Assembly (NCBI RefSeq): GCF_900111005.1 | Contig: NZ_FOFV01000010.1 | Coordinates: 62,001 to 126,000, forward strand | Reading direction: 5' to 3' | DNA length: 64,000 nucleotides | DNA from: Lentzea albida | GTDB taxonomy: Bacteria > Actinomycetota > Actinomycetes > Mycobacteriales > Pseudonocardiaceae | Part shown: positions 8,746 through 16,791 of the stretch, one piece after another | Numbering within the stretch: position 1 is the stretch's first letter | Layout: every line of letters starts with the position of its first letter | Notes under the pieces: generated by a model | The model's input: only the letters and a program-made list of their open reading frames with translations | Databases searched by the model: none | What the model was told of the DNA's origin: nothing | Position numbers and translations under genes: made by a program

Positions 8746-9018
8746 GTGGGCGGGGCCTGGTGTCGGAGCTGGGGCCTGGTGGCTGAGTGAGGCGGCCGGG
8801 TCACGGGACTGACGGCCGAGGTTGCGCGATCCGGCAGCCGGGTCGCGAAGCCGGGTGGTCTGGGACGTGGCCGGGGCTCTCGTGGCCAAGGCGCGGACCT
8901 GAGGCTGGCCGCCAGCCGCCAGCCGCCAGCCGCCAGCCGCCGGCCGCCAGCCCCGACGCCCGGTCGCGGAGCCGGCGACCCCTCGTGCGCCGGCTCCGCG
9001 GGACCCCGCGCCCCGGCG
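8746..9018. other. GC-rich intergenic tract between convergent genes
   Basis: No gene is supported here. The stretch is built of short degenerate repeats, including a near-duplicate of ggcctggtg and six heptamers listed separately. Long open frames across it are products of base composition. Confidence 0.6.
8909..8950. repeat. Tandem heptamer CCGCCAG, six copies
   Basis: Six head-to-tail copies of CCGCCAG; the fifth copy reads CCGCCGG. It lies between the stop codons of the serine protease and the small secreted protein. The unit length is a multiple of seven and not of three, so it is not a coding repeat. Copy number could vary by slipped-strand mispairing. Confidence 0.9.
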
Positions 9019-9432
9019 TCAGCAGCGCTCGTCGGTCTGTCCCCAGTAGACGTTGCCGTCACCCCACACCTCGCCGTACGCGCGGGTGCACTGGGAGAGC
9101 GTGCTGGTGCCCTTGGACCACACGTCCTGCTTGTTGTACCCGTTGACGTTGCTGCTGTAGTCGCGGGAGCCGTTGACGACCATCGCGGCGCTGGAGCTGA
9201 ACGAGCCCGGCTGCCCGGCGTGGGAGTCCCACACGTAGGTGTAGGCCCAGTTCTTGCCGCAGCCCTTGAACTGCTTGACCGACGCGATGATCGTGCCGTT
9301 CTTCTTCACGTACCCGGTGGACCCGATCTGCACGGTGCCGGCGCATCCCGGAGCCGACTCGGCCTGGGCCGTGCCGACGCCGGCGAGGGCCGCCAGTGCC
9401 ACGGCGGGCAGGAGCAACATGACTTTGCGCAT
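9019..9432 (-). CDS. Small secreted protein, four cysteines
   Basis: A 137-residue protein with a Sec signal peptide (VMLLLPAVALAALAGVGTAQA) and a mature part of about 115 residues rich in Gly, Ser, Tyr and Trp. It has four cysteines (PGCAGT, FKGCGKNW, SQCTRAY and the last residue), suggesting two disulfides. The YTYVWDSHAGQPG segment and the repeated Tyr/Trp look like a small beta-sandwich. I do not recognise a family. The ATG at 9432 was preferred over a GTG three codons upstream. It stands alone downstream of the FAD-synthetase-like gene on the same strand with a 24-base gap, yet its exported nature makes a functional link unlikely. Confidence 0.75.
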   Translation of the reverse strand: MRKVMLLLPAVALAALAGVGTAQAESAPGCAGTVQIGSTGYVKKNGTIIASVKQFKGCGKNWAYTYVWDSHAGQPGSFSSSAAMVVNGSRDYSSNVNGYNKQDVWSKGTSTLSQCTRAYGEVWGDGNVYWGQTDERC

Positions 9433-9456
9433 GCCGCCCACGTTGGCCGGGGCCGG

Positions 9457-10200
9457 TTAGGCGGCGGTAAATCGGTCCGCGAACTCCACCGCGGCGGGGC
9501 CGTCCGGCCCGGCCGCCAGCACCGTGCCGGCGGCGACGACCAACTCCGCCGCGTGACCGTCCACGGTGCCCGTGTAGCGGCCGTCGGGAGGTAGCGCGGT
9601 TCCCGGTGGCACCGCGACGACGCCGGCGGCGCGCATGCCCTCCACGCGGTGCGGTCTGCCCAGGAGGAGTGCGGCGGCGCGCACGTCTCCGCTTCGCAGC
9701 AGCTCTCGCACCCTCGTCGACGAACACCCGTGCACCAGCTCGACGCCGACGGCCGGGAGTCCCAGGTCCCGCAGCGTCTGCGCGGTCCCGGCGCCGCGGT
9801 GGCCGAACGTGAAGTTCGCCCCCACCACGACGGCCTCGGCGTGCAACGCGCCCACCAGCACGTCCGCCACGAACGACGCGGGCGTCAGCGCGGCCAGCGC
9901 CGGCGTGAACGGCAGCACCAGGACCGCGTCCACCCCGAGGAGGTGGCCGAGCTCGGCTCGCCGCGAGACGGTGCTCAGCGCGGACGTGTCCCGCGGCAGT
10001 CCGAGCACCCGGGCCGGGTGCGGGTCGAACGTCACCAGCACCACCGGCCGGTCCCCGGCGACCTCGCGCGCGGTCGCGATCAGGTGCGCGTGACCTCGGT
10101 GGACGCCGTCGAACACCCCGATCGTCACCACGCACCCCGGCCAGGAGGCGGGCACCTCGGTGAGAGAGCGCCACACGAGTCCTTCGCGGACTGCTGTCAT
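9457..10200 (-). CDS. FAD synthetase-like protein with eroded riboflavin kinase part
   Basis: A 247-residue relative of bifunctional RibF (normally about 310). The N-terminal FMN adenylyltransferase half is intact: TIGVFDGVHRGHAHL, VTFDPHPARVL, the VVGANFTFGHRGAGT loop and SSTRVRELLRSGDV. The riboflavin-kinase half is shrunk to about 60 residues: it begins normally (LGRPHRVEG) but lacks the GxxLGxPTAN ATP/Mg site, then reads ALPPDGRYTGTV. Expected activity is therefore FMN + ATP to FAD only. The ATG at 10200 overlaps the catC stop (ATGA), so it is coupled to an operon that starts with a flavin-dependent monooxygenase; supplying FAD to that enzyme is the obvious inference. Confidence 0.88.
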   Translation of the reverse strand: MTAVREGLVWRSLTEVPASWPGCVVTIGVFDGVHRGHAHLIATAREVAGDRPVVLVTFDPHPARVLGLPRDTSALSTVSRRAELGHLLGVDAVLVLPFTPALAALTPASFVADVLVGALHAEAVVVGANFTFGHRGAGTAQTLRDLGLPAVGVELVHGCSSTRVRELLRSGDVRAAALLLGRPHRVEGMRAAGVVAVPPGTALPPDGRYTGTVDGHAAELVVAAGTVLAAGPDGPAAVEFADRFTAA

Positions 10201-10484
10201 GGTTGGGCCGCCAGATCGGAGGGATGGGTCGCGAGCGGTGTCACCTCGACCCGCATGAACTCCCACAACGGCAGCGACGACAGGAACGCGTGCAGCTCGT
10301 CGTGGGTGGGCACGTCGAAGACGCTGATGTTGCTGTACTGCCCGACCACCCGCCACAGGTGGGGCCACACGCCCATCTTCTGCAGCTCCAGCGCCCGGTC
10401 CTTCTCCGCACGCACCAGCTCGGCGCGGCGGTTGGGGTCCATGTCGTGGGGCAGCGAGACGTCCATCCGCACGTGGAAGAGCAC
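10197..10484 (-). CDS. catC: Muconolactone delta-isomerase CatC
   Basis: A 95-residue protein of normal CatC length starting MLFHVRMDV, the family N-terminus, with the EKDRALELQKMGVWPHLWRV and NISVFDV segments of the ferredoxin-like fold. It converts muconolactone to beta-ketoadipate enol-lactone in the catechol branch; the enzyme is a cytosolic homo-oligomer. The GTG at 10484 has an excellent AGGAGG site six bases upstream and lies two bases after the catB stop. Its own stop overlaps the FAD-synthetase-like start. Confidence 0.97.
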   Translation of the reverse strand: MLFHVRMDVSLPHDMDPNRRAELVRAEKDRALELQKMGVWPHLWRVVGQYSNISVFDVPTHDELHAFLSSLPLWEFMRVEVTPLATHPSDLAAQP

Positions 10485-10486
10485 GG

Positions 10487-11605
10487 TCACCTCCTGGTGA
10501 AGGCCGCGACGGCCGCGGGGTCCAGCTCGACGCCGAGCCCCGGACCGACCGGCAGGTGCAGGTCGCCGCCGTCGTAGCGCAGCGGCGTGGTCAGCAGCTC
10601 CTCGCGCATGAGCAACGGCCCGAACAGCTCGCTGCCCCACGTCACGGCCGGAGAGGCGCAGGCGAGGTGCAGCGACGCCGCCGTGCCGACCGGGCTCTCG
10701 ATCGAGGTGCCGCCGTGACACGGAATACCCGCCGCGGCGGCGATCGATGCCATCGCCGCGGTCGCGCGCAGCCCGCCGGACTTCGTCGTCTTCAACGAGA
10801 ACACGTCCGCGGCCCGCATCCCCGCCAGCCGCAACGCGTCCGACGGCGTGCGCAGCGACTCGTCCGCCATCACCGGGACCGGCAGCGCGCGGTTGATCTC
10901 CGCGAGCCACTCGACCTCGGGGCCCGGGACGGGTTGTTCGACCAGTTCCACCCCGGCGTCGGCGAGCTGGGGCAGGTAGCGCAACGACGTGAGCCGGTCC
11001 CAACGCGCGTTGATGTCCACCCGCACGCCCGCGACCCCGGCCAGCTTCTCCGCGATCGCGCACACGCGCCGCACGTCGTCGGCGGGGTCCTGCGCGCCCA
11101 TCTTGAGCTTGAAGCTGCGGTGCCCGGCGTCGAGCTTGGCCATCGCCTCCTCGATGACCACCGCGGCCGGTTCGGTGCCGAGCGCCCACGTCACCGGGAT
11201 CGACGTGCGCGCGAGCCCGCCGAGCAGCGTGTGCACCGGAACGCCCAGCGAACGGGCCCACGCGTCGTGCAACGCGACCTCGACCGCGGCTTTGGCGTAC
11301 AGGTTGGCGTTCACGACGTCGTTCACGGCCTGGAAGACGCCCGCGATGTCGTCGACTCGGCGGCCCAGCAGCAGAGGGGCGACGTACCGGTCGATGACGA
11401 CCTTCATCGTCTCGACCGACTCACCGCCCCACCACGGCCCGCCCGGCACGACGCCCTCGCCGAGGCCGACCACCCCGCCCGCGGTCCGGACGTGGACGAG
11501 CAGCACGGGCTGCGCGTCCATCCCGGTGCGGGCGAAGCGGTGCGGCCGGACGAGCGGGACGTCGAGCAGGACGGTGTCGACGCCGTCGACCACGAGGTCG
11601 TTCAT
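10487..11605 (-). CDS. catB: Muconate cycloisomerase CatB
   Basis: A 372-residue enolase-superfamily enzyme that cyclises cis,cis-muconate to muconolactone with a divalent metal. The catalytic parts are present: the KxK motif in RSFKLKMGA, metal ligands in VDINARW, VEQPVPG and VMADES, and the second catalytic Lys in SLKTTKSGG. The N-terminal capping domain reads normally, with WWGGESVETM in the 20s-50s loop region. ATG 11605 overlaps the catA stop (ATGA). The position between catA and catC is the classic catABC order. Confidence 0.97.
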   Translation of the reverse strand: MNDLVVDGVDTVLLDVPLVRPHRFARTGMDAQPVLLVHVRTAGGVVGLGEGVVPGGPWWGGESVETMKVVIDRYVAPLLLGRRVDDIAGVFQAVNDVVNANLYAKAAVEVALHDAWARSLGVPVHTLLGGLARTSIPVTWALGTEPAAVVIEEAMAKLDAGHRSFKLKMGAQDPADDVRRVCAIAEKLAGVAGVRVDINARWDRLTSLRYLPQLADAGVELVEQPVPGPEVEWLAEINRALPVPVMADESLRTPSDALRLAGMRAADVFSLKTTKSGGLRATAAMASIAAAAGIPCHGGTSIESPVGTAASLHLACASPAVTWGSELFGPLLMREELLTTPLRYDGGDLHLPVGPGLGVELDPAAVAAFTRR

Positions 11606-12429
11606 GCCGGCTCGAGCACGAAGTCGTACGAGACGCGCCGGCCGGCGGGCGTCAGCACGAGCTCGGGCTTCACGGCCTCGGCGACGTCGCTGTCGACGTA
11701 CTCGCCGCCCGCGAAGTAGAGCTGCGTCGTGATCGGCCGGTGCCCGGGAGCCCGCACGATCAGGTGCAGGTGCGCGGGCCGCCACGGGTGCCAGCCCGCC
11801 GCGTCGATCAGCCGGCCGGTCGGACCGTCGGTCGGGATCTGGTACGGCGCGGGCTGCACGGTCGTGATCTCGAACCGGCCGTCCTCATCGGTCACGACGA
11901 CCCCGCGCAGGTTGCCGTCGGGGATGCCGGGCGCGAACCCCGAGTAGTAGCCCTCGGAGTCGGCGTGCCAGATGTCGAGCTCCGCACCGGCCAGCGGCTG
12001 TCCGGCCAGATCCGTCACGCGCCCGGAGAACGTGAGCGCCTCGCCCTGCTCGTCGGCGCGCATCGGCAACGCCGACACGGCCGGCAACGCCACCTGGCCG
12101 GGCAGGTAGTACGGCCCGAGGATGCTGCCCTTGGTGCCGTCCTGCGTGCGCGCCGCGACCTCCTCGACGACGTGCTCCACGAACACGTCCAGGAACAACG
12201 GCCACTCGCCGCCCTCACCGAGGTCCATCAGCCACTGCTTCGCGGCCTGGAACTCGGGGTAGGTGACGTCGTGCGAGCGGATCACCGAGTGCACGGCCTG
12301 GAGCACCGCGGTGACCACAGTGGACACGCGCTCGGGCGGGACGTCGACGGAGGTGCGTGCGGTGGAACGGAAGTTCGCGCTCGCGGACGCGCCGGAGTCC
12401 GCCGCGGTGGGGGAGTGGACGGCAGTCAT
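11602..12429 (-). CDS. catA: Catechol 1,2-dioxygenase CatA
   Basis: A 275-residue intradiol dioxygenase that opens catechol to cis,cis-muconate using Fe(III). The helical N-terminal dimer domain is followed by the catalytic domain with iron ligands Tyr in ILGPYYLPG, Tyr in DSEGYYSGF, and the His pair in WRPAHLHLIV. The length matches actinobacterial CatA. Start ATG 12429 lies eight bases after the monooxygenase stop. It is the third gene of the phenol-degrading operon, directly following the enzymes expected to make catechol. Confidence 0.97.
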   Translation of the reverse strand: MTAVHSPTAADSGASASANFRSTARTSVDVPPERVSTVVTAVLQAVHSVIRSHDVTYPEFQAAKQWLMDLGEGGEWPLFLDVFVEHVVEEVAARTQDGTKGSILGPYYLPGQVALPAVSALPMRADEQGEALTFSGRVTDLAGQPLAGAELDIWHADSEGYYSGFAPGIPDGNLRGVVVTDEDGRFEITTVQPAPYQIPTDGPTGRLIDAAGWHPWRPAHLHLIVRAPGHRPITTQLYFAGGEYVDSDVAEAVKPELVLTPAGRRVSYDFVLEPA

Positions 12430-12436
12430 CGGGAGG

Positions 12437-13981
12437 TCACCTTCCGCTCAGCGAGGTCGCGCCGGGGTTGAACAGGTCGGGAACGGTCCAGCCGTTCAGG
12501 TCGTACTCGGCCATGCACTGCTCGGCGAACCCCTTCATGGACTCAGCCGTGCCGGACTGCTGCGCGGCGAACAGCATCTCCGCGCGGACGCCCTCGTGGT
12601 TGCCGGAGTAGTTGCGCTCGTACAGCTCGTGCCGGCCGCCGAACTCGCTGCCGATCGAGTCCCAGATCAGCTTCATCAGCTTCACGCGCTCGACGGCGTC
12701 CATGCCGTTCGATCCCCGCACGTACTTGTCGAGGTACGGCCTCGTCTCGTCGGACATGAAGTCCTTGGCCGACGACGGCAGGTAGATCAGCGCGGATCCC
12801 ATGTCCTGCATGATGATCTCGCGGATCCGCGGGTAGCCGACCGTCATGAACCACCGGTAGGCGAGCCCGAAGTCGAGGTGCGGCAACACCGCGCCGTCGA
12901 TCCACTCGTCGGCCCGCGCGCACATCGCCTCGGACAGCGCGTGGAACAGGTTGCGCCACCCGATGACCTCGCCGACGCGGGTCTGGATGCCGCGGAAGTC
13001 CTTGACACCGGTCGCTTCCACGCCCTTGAGCAGCAGCCCGGCGATGAAGTCGAGCTTCACCGACAGGCGTGTGACGCCGTGGAACGTGAACCGGTGCAGG
13101 AAGCCGGAGCCGGGGAAGAACGTGCTGGCCTTCTCCGCGTCGCCGTAGATGAAGACGTTCTCCCACGGGATCTTCACGCGGTCGAGCACGAAGATCGTGT
13201 CGTTCTCGTCGAACCGCGACGACAGCGGGTAGTCGAACGGGCCGGTGGTGCGGTCCACGTTGTAGGCGTAGGAGTTGCGGCAGATCAGCTTCATGCCCGG
13301 CGCGCCCATCGGCACCGTGCACACCAGCGCGAACTCGCGCTTCTTGATCGGCAGGCCGTAGTGCGCGATGAAGTTGTAGTTGGTGATCGCCGACCCGGTC
13401 GCCACGACCTTCGCGCCCGAGACGACCAGGCCGTCGTCGCGCTCCTCCTCGACGTGCATGAACACGTCGCTGACCTCGTCGGGGTTGCGGTCGCGGTCCA
13501 CCGGCGGGTTGATGATCGCGTGGTTCCAGTACAGGACCTTCTCCTGCGACTCCTGGTACCAGCGCCGGGCGTTGTCGGCGAACGGCTCGTAGAAGTTCGC
13601 GTTGGCGCCGAGCGTGCCGAGGAACGCGGCCTTGTAGTCGGGGCTGCGGCCCATCCAGCCGTAGGTCATCTTCGCCCACTCCGCGATGGCGGCGCGGTCG
13701 GCGTATAGGTCCGCGGTGCTGCGAGGCGTGCGGAAGAACGGGTGCGTGAAGCCGCTGCTGCCGGTGTCGGTCGGCGCGGTCAGCACGGCCTGCCTGTCCG
13801 GGTCGTGCAACGCGTCGTACAACCGCGCCGTCATCCGGACGGAGTTGCGGAACGCCGGGTGCGTCGTGACGTCGGTGATCTTCTCGCCACCGAGGAAGAT
13901 CTCGCGTCCGTCCCGAATGGACTCGATGTACTCCTCACCGGTCATCGGGCGGGTGATGCGTTGCTGCTGCTGCGTGGTCAT
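12437..13981 (-). CDS. FADH2-dependent phenol monooxygenase, HpaB/PheA1 type
   Basis: A 514-residue group D flavin monooxygenase of the HpaB/PheA1 family (acyl-CoA dehydrogenase fold), which uses FADH2 supplied by a separate reductase to ortho-hydroxylate phenols. Family marks include PMTGEEYIESIRDGREIF at the N-terminus, YGWMGRSPDYKAAFLGTLGA, the ATGSAITNYNF flavin region and the C-terminal MEAL-like SGNHEGVR segment. It could be a phenol 2-monooxygenase or a 4-hydroxyphenylacetate 3-monooxygenase. Being in one operon with catABC, whose substrate is catechol, favours phenol. The ATG at 13981 lies two bases after the flavin reductase stop. Confidence 0.9.
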   Translation of the reverse strand: MTTQQQQRITRPMTGEEYIESIRDGREIFLGGEKITDVTTHPAFRNSVRMTARLYDALHDPDRQAVLTAPTDTGSSGFTHPFFRTPRSTADLYADRAAIAEWAKMTYGWMGRSPDYKAAFLGTLGANANFYEPFADNARRWYQESQEKVLYWNHAIINPPVDRDRNPDEVSDVFMHVEEERDDGLVVSGAKVVATGSAITNYNFIAHYGLPIKKREFALVCTVPMGAPGMKLICRNSYAYNVDRTTGPFDYPLSSRFDENDTIFVLDRVKIPWENVFIYGDAEKASTFFPGSGFLHRFTFHGVTRLSVKLDFIAGLLLKGVEATGVKDFRGIQTRVGEVIGWRNLFHALSEAMCARADEWIDGAVLPHLDFGLAYRWFMTVGYPRIREIIMQDMGSALIYLPSSAKDFMSDETRPYLDKYVRGSNGMDAVERVKLMKLIWDSIGSEFGGRHELYERNYSGNHEGVRAEMLFAAQQSGTAESMKGFAEQCMAEYDLNGWTVPDLFNPGATSLSGR

Positions 13982-13983
13982 GC

Positions 13984-14550
13984 CTAACCCTTCAGCGTCG
14001 AAGTGGTTCGCAGTGGGGCGAAGCCGGAGCCGAACCACCCGAGGTCCGGGCAGTCGACCGAGCTCATCCAGTGGTCCGCGGTGCGCGCCGCGATCTCGCG
14101 GAACGCACCACCGAAGAACAGCAACGGATCGGCGTCGCTGGTGTGCAGGTGCGCGACCTCCCCGATGACGATCAGGTGGTCGCCGCCGTCGTACGTGCGC
14201 CAGGGCAGGCACGAGATCGTCGCGGCGGTGCCGAGCAGGACGGGAGCGGTCGGCCCGTCGGCCCAGCGGGGCGCGGGTCGTCCCTGCGGACGGCCCGCGA
14301 AGGTCCACGCCGCGTCGACCTGGTCGGCGGCGAGGACGTTGACGGCGAACGGCTTGCCGTCGAGGAACCGGCAGGCCTTGGACTCGCGGGTCAGCGTGAC
14401 CTGGCACAGCGCCGGTTCCAGCGAGACGGCCGTGAAGGCGTTGACGGTCGCACCGTGCGGCTCGCCGTCGTCGTTGCGGCAGGTCACGACCGTGACACCG
14501 GTGGCGAACCTGCCGAACCCGTTGCGGATTGTGCGGTGATCCAAGGTCAT
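13984..14550 (-). CDS. Flavin reductase, HpaC/PheA2 type
   Basis: A 188-residue flavin reductase domain protein that reduces FAD with NADH and hands FADH2 to the monooxygenase encoded next. Family features: FGRFATGVTVVTC, the HGATVNAFTAVSLEPAL flavin-binding stretch, FAVNVLAADQ, and the terminal ADPLLFFGGAFREI loop. The ATG at 14550 has a strong GGAGGAG ribosome site, and is the first gene of the operon. The operator and promoter for the operon lie directly upstream, shared with the divergent IclR gene. Confidence 0.93.
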   Translation of the reverse strand: MTLDHRTIRNGFGRFATGVTVVTCRNDDGEPHGATVNAFTAVSLEPALCQVTLTRESKACRFLDGKPFAVNVLAADQVDAAWTFAGRPQGRPAPRWADGPTAPVLLGTAATISCLPWRTYDGGDHLIVIGEVAHLHTSDADPLLFFGGAFREIAARTADHWMSSVDCPDLGWFGSGFAPLRTTSTLKG

Positions 14551-14563
14551 CTCCCGCTCCTCC

Positions 14564-14590
14564 TGTACGCTGTGCGTACAACTTGTACGC
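14564..14590. promoter_or_regulatory. Inverted-repeat operator between cat operon and IclR gene
   Basis: A perfect 7-bp inverted repeat TGTACGC-TGT-GCGTACA (14564-14580) is followed by a third half site TGTACGC at 14584-14590. It lies in the 109-base divergent region, 14 bases upstream of the flavin reductase start, and is the best candidate for binding by the divergently encoded IclR-type protein. A TTGTACG echo occurs again at 15461, just before the NADH dehydrogenase gene. Confidence 0.65.
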
Positions 14591-14659
14591 TTTGCGGTTA
14601 CATGAGGGTGCACCGACGTTGCGGGCATGTCAACGGGTGAGGTGCGGGAGGATGGGGCG

Positions 14660-15457
14660 ATGACCAGCGGGCCGGACGAGCGCGACTTCATCCAGAGCAT
14701 CGAGCGCGGGTTCGCGGTGCTGCTGGCGTTCGACGAGGAACGGGCCACCCCGACCCTGGCCGAGCTCGCCACGGCGACCGGGTTGTCGCGCCCGGCGGTC
14801 CGGCGAATCCTGCTGACGCTGCAACGGCTCGGGTACGTGCGCAGCGAGGGCACGCGCTGGACGTTGACACCCCGTGTGCTGAGCATCGGGCAGCACTACT
14901 CGGCGTCGCACGCGATGATCGAACTCGCCCAGCCGCACCTGCTGGAGCTGTCGGCGAAGACGGGGGAGTCGGCGTCGCTCGCCGCGCTGGACGGACGGGA
15001 CGTCGTCTACGTCGCCCGCGTGCCGGTGCGGCGGATCATGAGCATCAACGTGTCCGTCGGCACCCGGATCCCGGCGTTCGCGACGTCGATGGGCCGGGTG
15101 CTGCTCGCGTGGGCGCCGGACGTCGTGGTCGAGGAGGTCGTCGCGGGAGGGCTGCCCGCGTTGACCCGGCACACGGTCACCGACGCGGGCGAGTTCCGGG
15201 CGGCGCTGCGCCAGGTTCGCTCGGACGGGTGGTCGATCGTGGCCGAGGAGCTGGAGATCGGCCTGCTCTCGGTGGCCGCGCCCGTGCGCGACCGCACCGG
15301 GGAGGTGGTCGCCGCGCTCGCGTCGTCGATGTCGGTGGGGCGATCATCTGTCGAGGAACTCCGCGGCGAGGTGGTGCCGTTGCTGCTCGACGCCGCGGAA
15401 CGGATCAGCGCCGACCTGGGGCACAAGAGCTCCGCGCGGCGTGAGGGCTTCTACTGA
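14660..15457 (+). CDS. IclR family regulator of the PcaR/CatR type
   Basis: A 265-residue regulator with an N-terminal winged helix (TLAELATATGLSRPAVRRIL) and a C-terminal IclR effector domain (ESASLAALDGRDVVYVAR, ASMGRVLLAW-like region, and the final SVAAPVRDRTGEVVAAL). The ERDFIQSIERGFAVL lead-in is typical of the PcaR/PobR/CatR subgroup that controls aromatic catabolism. ATG 14660 with GGGAGG eight bases upstream was preferred over ATG 14627, which has none. Divergent from the cat operon across an inverted repeat, it probably responds to a pathway intermediate such as cis,cis-muconate. Confidence 0.92.
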   Translation: MTSGPDERDFIQSIERGFAVLLAFDEERATPTLAELATATGLSRPAVRRILLTLQRLGYVRSEGTRWTLTPRVLSIGQHYSASHAMIELAQPHLLELSAKTGESASLAALDGRDVVYVARVPVRRIMSINVSVGTRIPAFATSMGRVLLAWAPDVVVEEVVAGGLPALTRHTVTDAGEFRAALRQVRSDGWSIVAEELEIGLLSVAAPVRDRTGEVVAALASSMSVGRSSVEELRGEVVPLLLDAAERISADLGHKSSARREGFY

Positions 15458-15477
15458 CGGTTGTACGAGGAGGACGC

Positions 15478-16791
15478 ATGTCCGCTCGGCCGCGGGTCCT
15501 GGTGATCGGTACCGGGTTCGCCGGATTCCACTGCCTGCGCACGCTGGAGCGCGCGCTGCCCGAGGACGCGGCCGACCTGGTCGCGATCAACCCCGTCGAC
15601 TACATGCTCTACATCCCGCTGCTGCCCGAGGTGGCGGGCGGCGTGCTCGACCCGCGCCGGGTCGCCGTCCCGTTGCGCAACAAGCTCAAGCGCACCCGGC
15701 TCGTGCTCGGCGCGGCCACCGGCATCTCACTGCCCGAGAAGTGCGTCCACGTCACGGACGTCGAGGGCCGCTCGTCCTCGCTGCCCTACGACAAGCTGCT
15801 GATCACGTCCGGCAGCGTCACCCGGCTGCTCTCCATCCCCGGGGTCGCCGAGCACGCCAAGGGCTTCCGGACCATCGCCGAGGCCATCCACCTGCGCGAC
15901 CACGTGCTGCGGCAGCTGGAACTGGCCGACCAGTCCGACGACCCCGAGGAACGCCGTGCGCGGTGCACGTTCGTGGTGGTGGGCGCCGGCTACACGGGCA
16001 CGGAGGTGCTCGCGCAGACGCAACTGCTGACCCAGGACGCGTGGCGCCACCTGCCGCGCCTGAAGGACGTGCCGCCCCGGTGGATCCTCGTCGACATCGC
16101 ACCGCGCGTGCTGCCCGGCCTGGACCCACGACTGTCCGGGCCGACGAAGAAGGTGCTGCTGAAGCGTGGTGCCGAGGTGAAGCTGGAGACCAGCCTCAAG
16201 GAGATGACCGCCACGTGCGCGCGGCTCTCCGACGGCACCGAGATCCCGACACGGACCGTGGTGTGGTGTGTCGGCGTGCGGCCCGATCCGCTCGTCAGCA
16301 CGTTGAACATGCCCGCGACCAACGGCCGCATCGACACGGACACGTACCTCAAGGTCTGCGAGGACGTGTGGGCCGCCGGGGACGCGGCCGCCGTGCCGGA
16401 CCTGGTGCGGCCCGGCGAGATCACCGCCATGACCGCCCAGCACGCGGAACGCCAGGGCAAGACCGCGGCGCACAACATCGCGGCGTCGCTCGGGCACGGC
16501 ACCGCCCGCGAGTACCGGCACAAGGATCTCGGGTTCGTGGTCGACCTCGGCGGCTGGCAGGCGGTGGCGAACCCGCTGGGCGTGCCGCTGACGAGTCTGC
16601 CCGCCAAGGCCGTGACGCGCGGCTACCACCTGATGGACCTGCCGTACGGGCGGTTCCGGACGGCGGCGAACTGGATCACCGAACTCGGCGCGGGCCGGCA
16701 GATCACGCACTTCGGCGTGGTGCCGGACCGCGGGATCACGCTCGCCCAGGCCGACCTGCCACCTGCGGCGGCCGGCCTCACGCCCCCGTGA
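15478..16791 (+). CDS. Type II NADH dehydrogenase-like flavoprotein
   Basis: A 437-residue member of the NDH-2/pyridine nucleotide-disulfide oxidoreductase family. Two Rossmann motifs, VLVIGTGFAGFHC for FAD near the N-terminus and FVVVGAGYTGTEV for NADH near residue 165, plus the C-terminal FAD motif DVWAAGDAAAVPD and AQHAERQGKTAAHNI are present. Such enzymes pass electrons from NADH to quinone at the membrane face. An AGGAGG site precedes ATG 15478, which lies 20 bases after the IclR gene. A role in reoxidising NADH during aromatic growth is inferred only from this position. Confidence 0.88.
   Translation: MSARPRVLVIGTGFAGFHCLRTLERALPEDAADLVAINPVDYMLYIPLLPEVAGGVLDPRRVAVPLRNKLKRTRLVLGAATGISLPEKCVHVTDVEGRSSSLPYDKLLITSGSVTRLLSIPGVAEHAKGFRTIAEAIHLRDHVLRQLELADQSDDPEERRARCTFVVVGAGYTGTEVLAQTQLLTQDAWRHLPRLKDVPPRWILVDIAPRVLPGLDPRLSGPTKKVLLKRGAEVKLETSLKEMTATCARLSDGTEIPTRTVVWCVGVRPDPLVSTLNMPATNGRIDTDTYLKVCEDVWAAGDAAAVPDLVRPGEITAMTAQHAERQGKTAAHNIAASLGHGTAREYRHKDLGFVVDLGGWQAVANPLGVPLTSLPAKAVTRGYHLMDLPYGRFRTAANWITELGAGRQITHFGVVPDRGITLAQADLPPAAAGLTPP

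Noticed and set aside
8909..8950. CRISPR-like array
   Set aside because: The repeats are head-to-tail heptamers without spacers, and no cas gene is near.
14627..14660. Longer start of the IclR gene at ATG 14627
   Set aside because: No ribosome site before it, while GGGAGG precedes ATG 14660, and family members begin near ERDFIQSIERG.
9457..16791. Secondary-metabolite cluster
   Set aside because: LAL regulator, monooxygenase and flavin genes hinted at one, but the set is plain aromatic catabolism; no PKS, NRPS, terpene or RiPP core is in the window.
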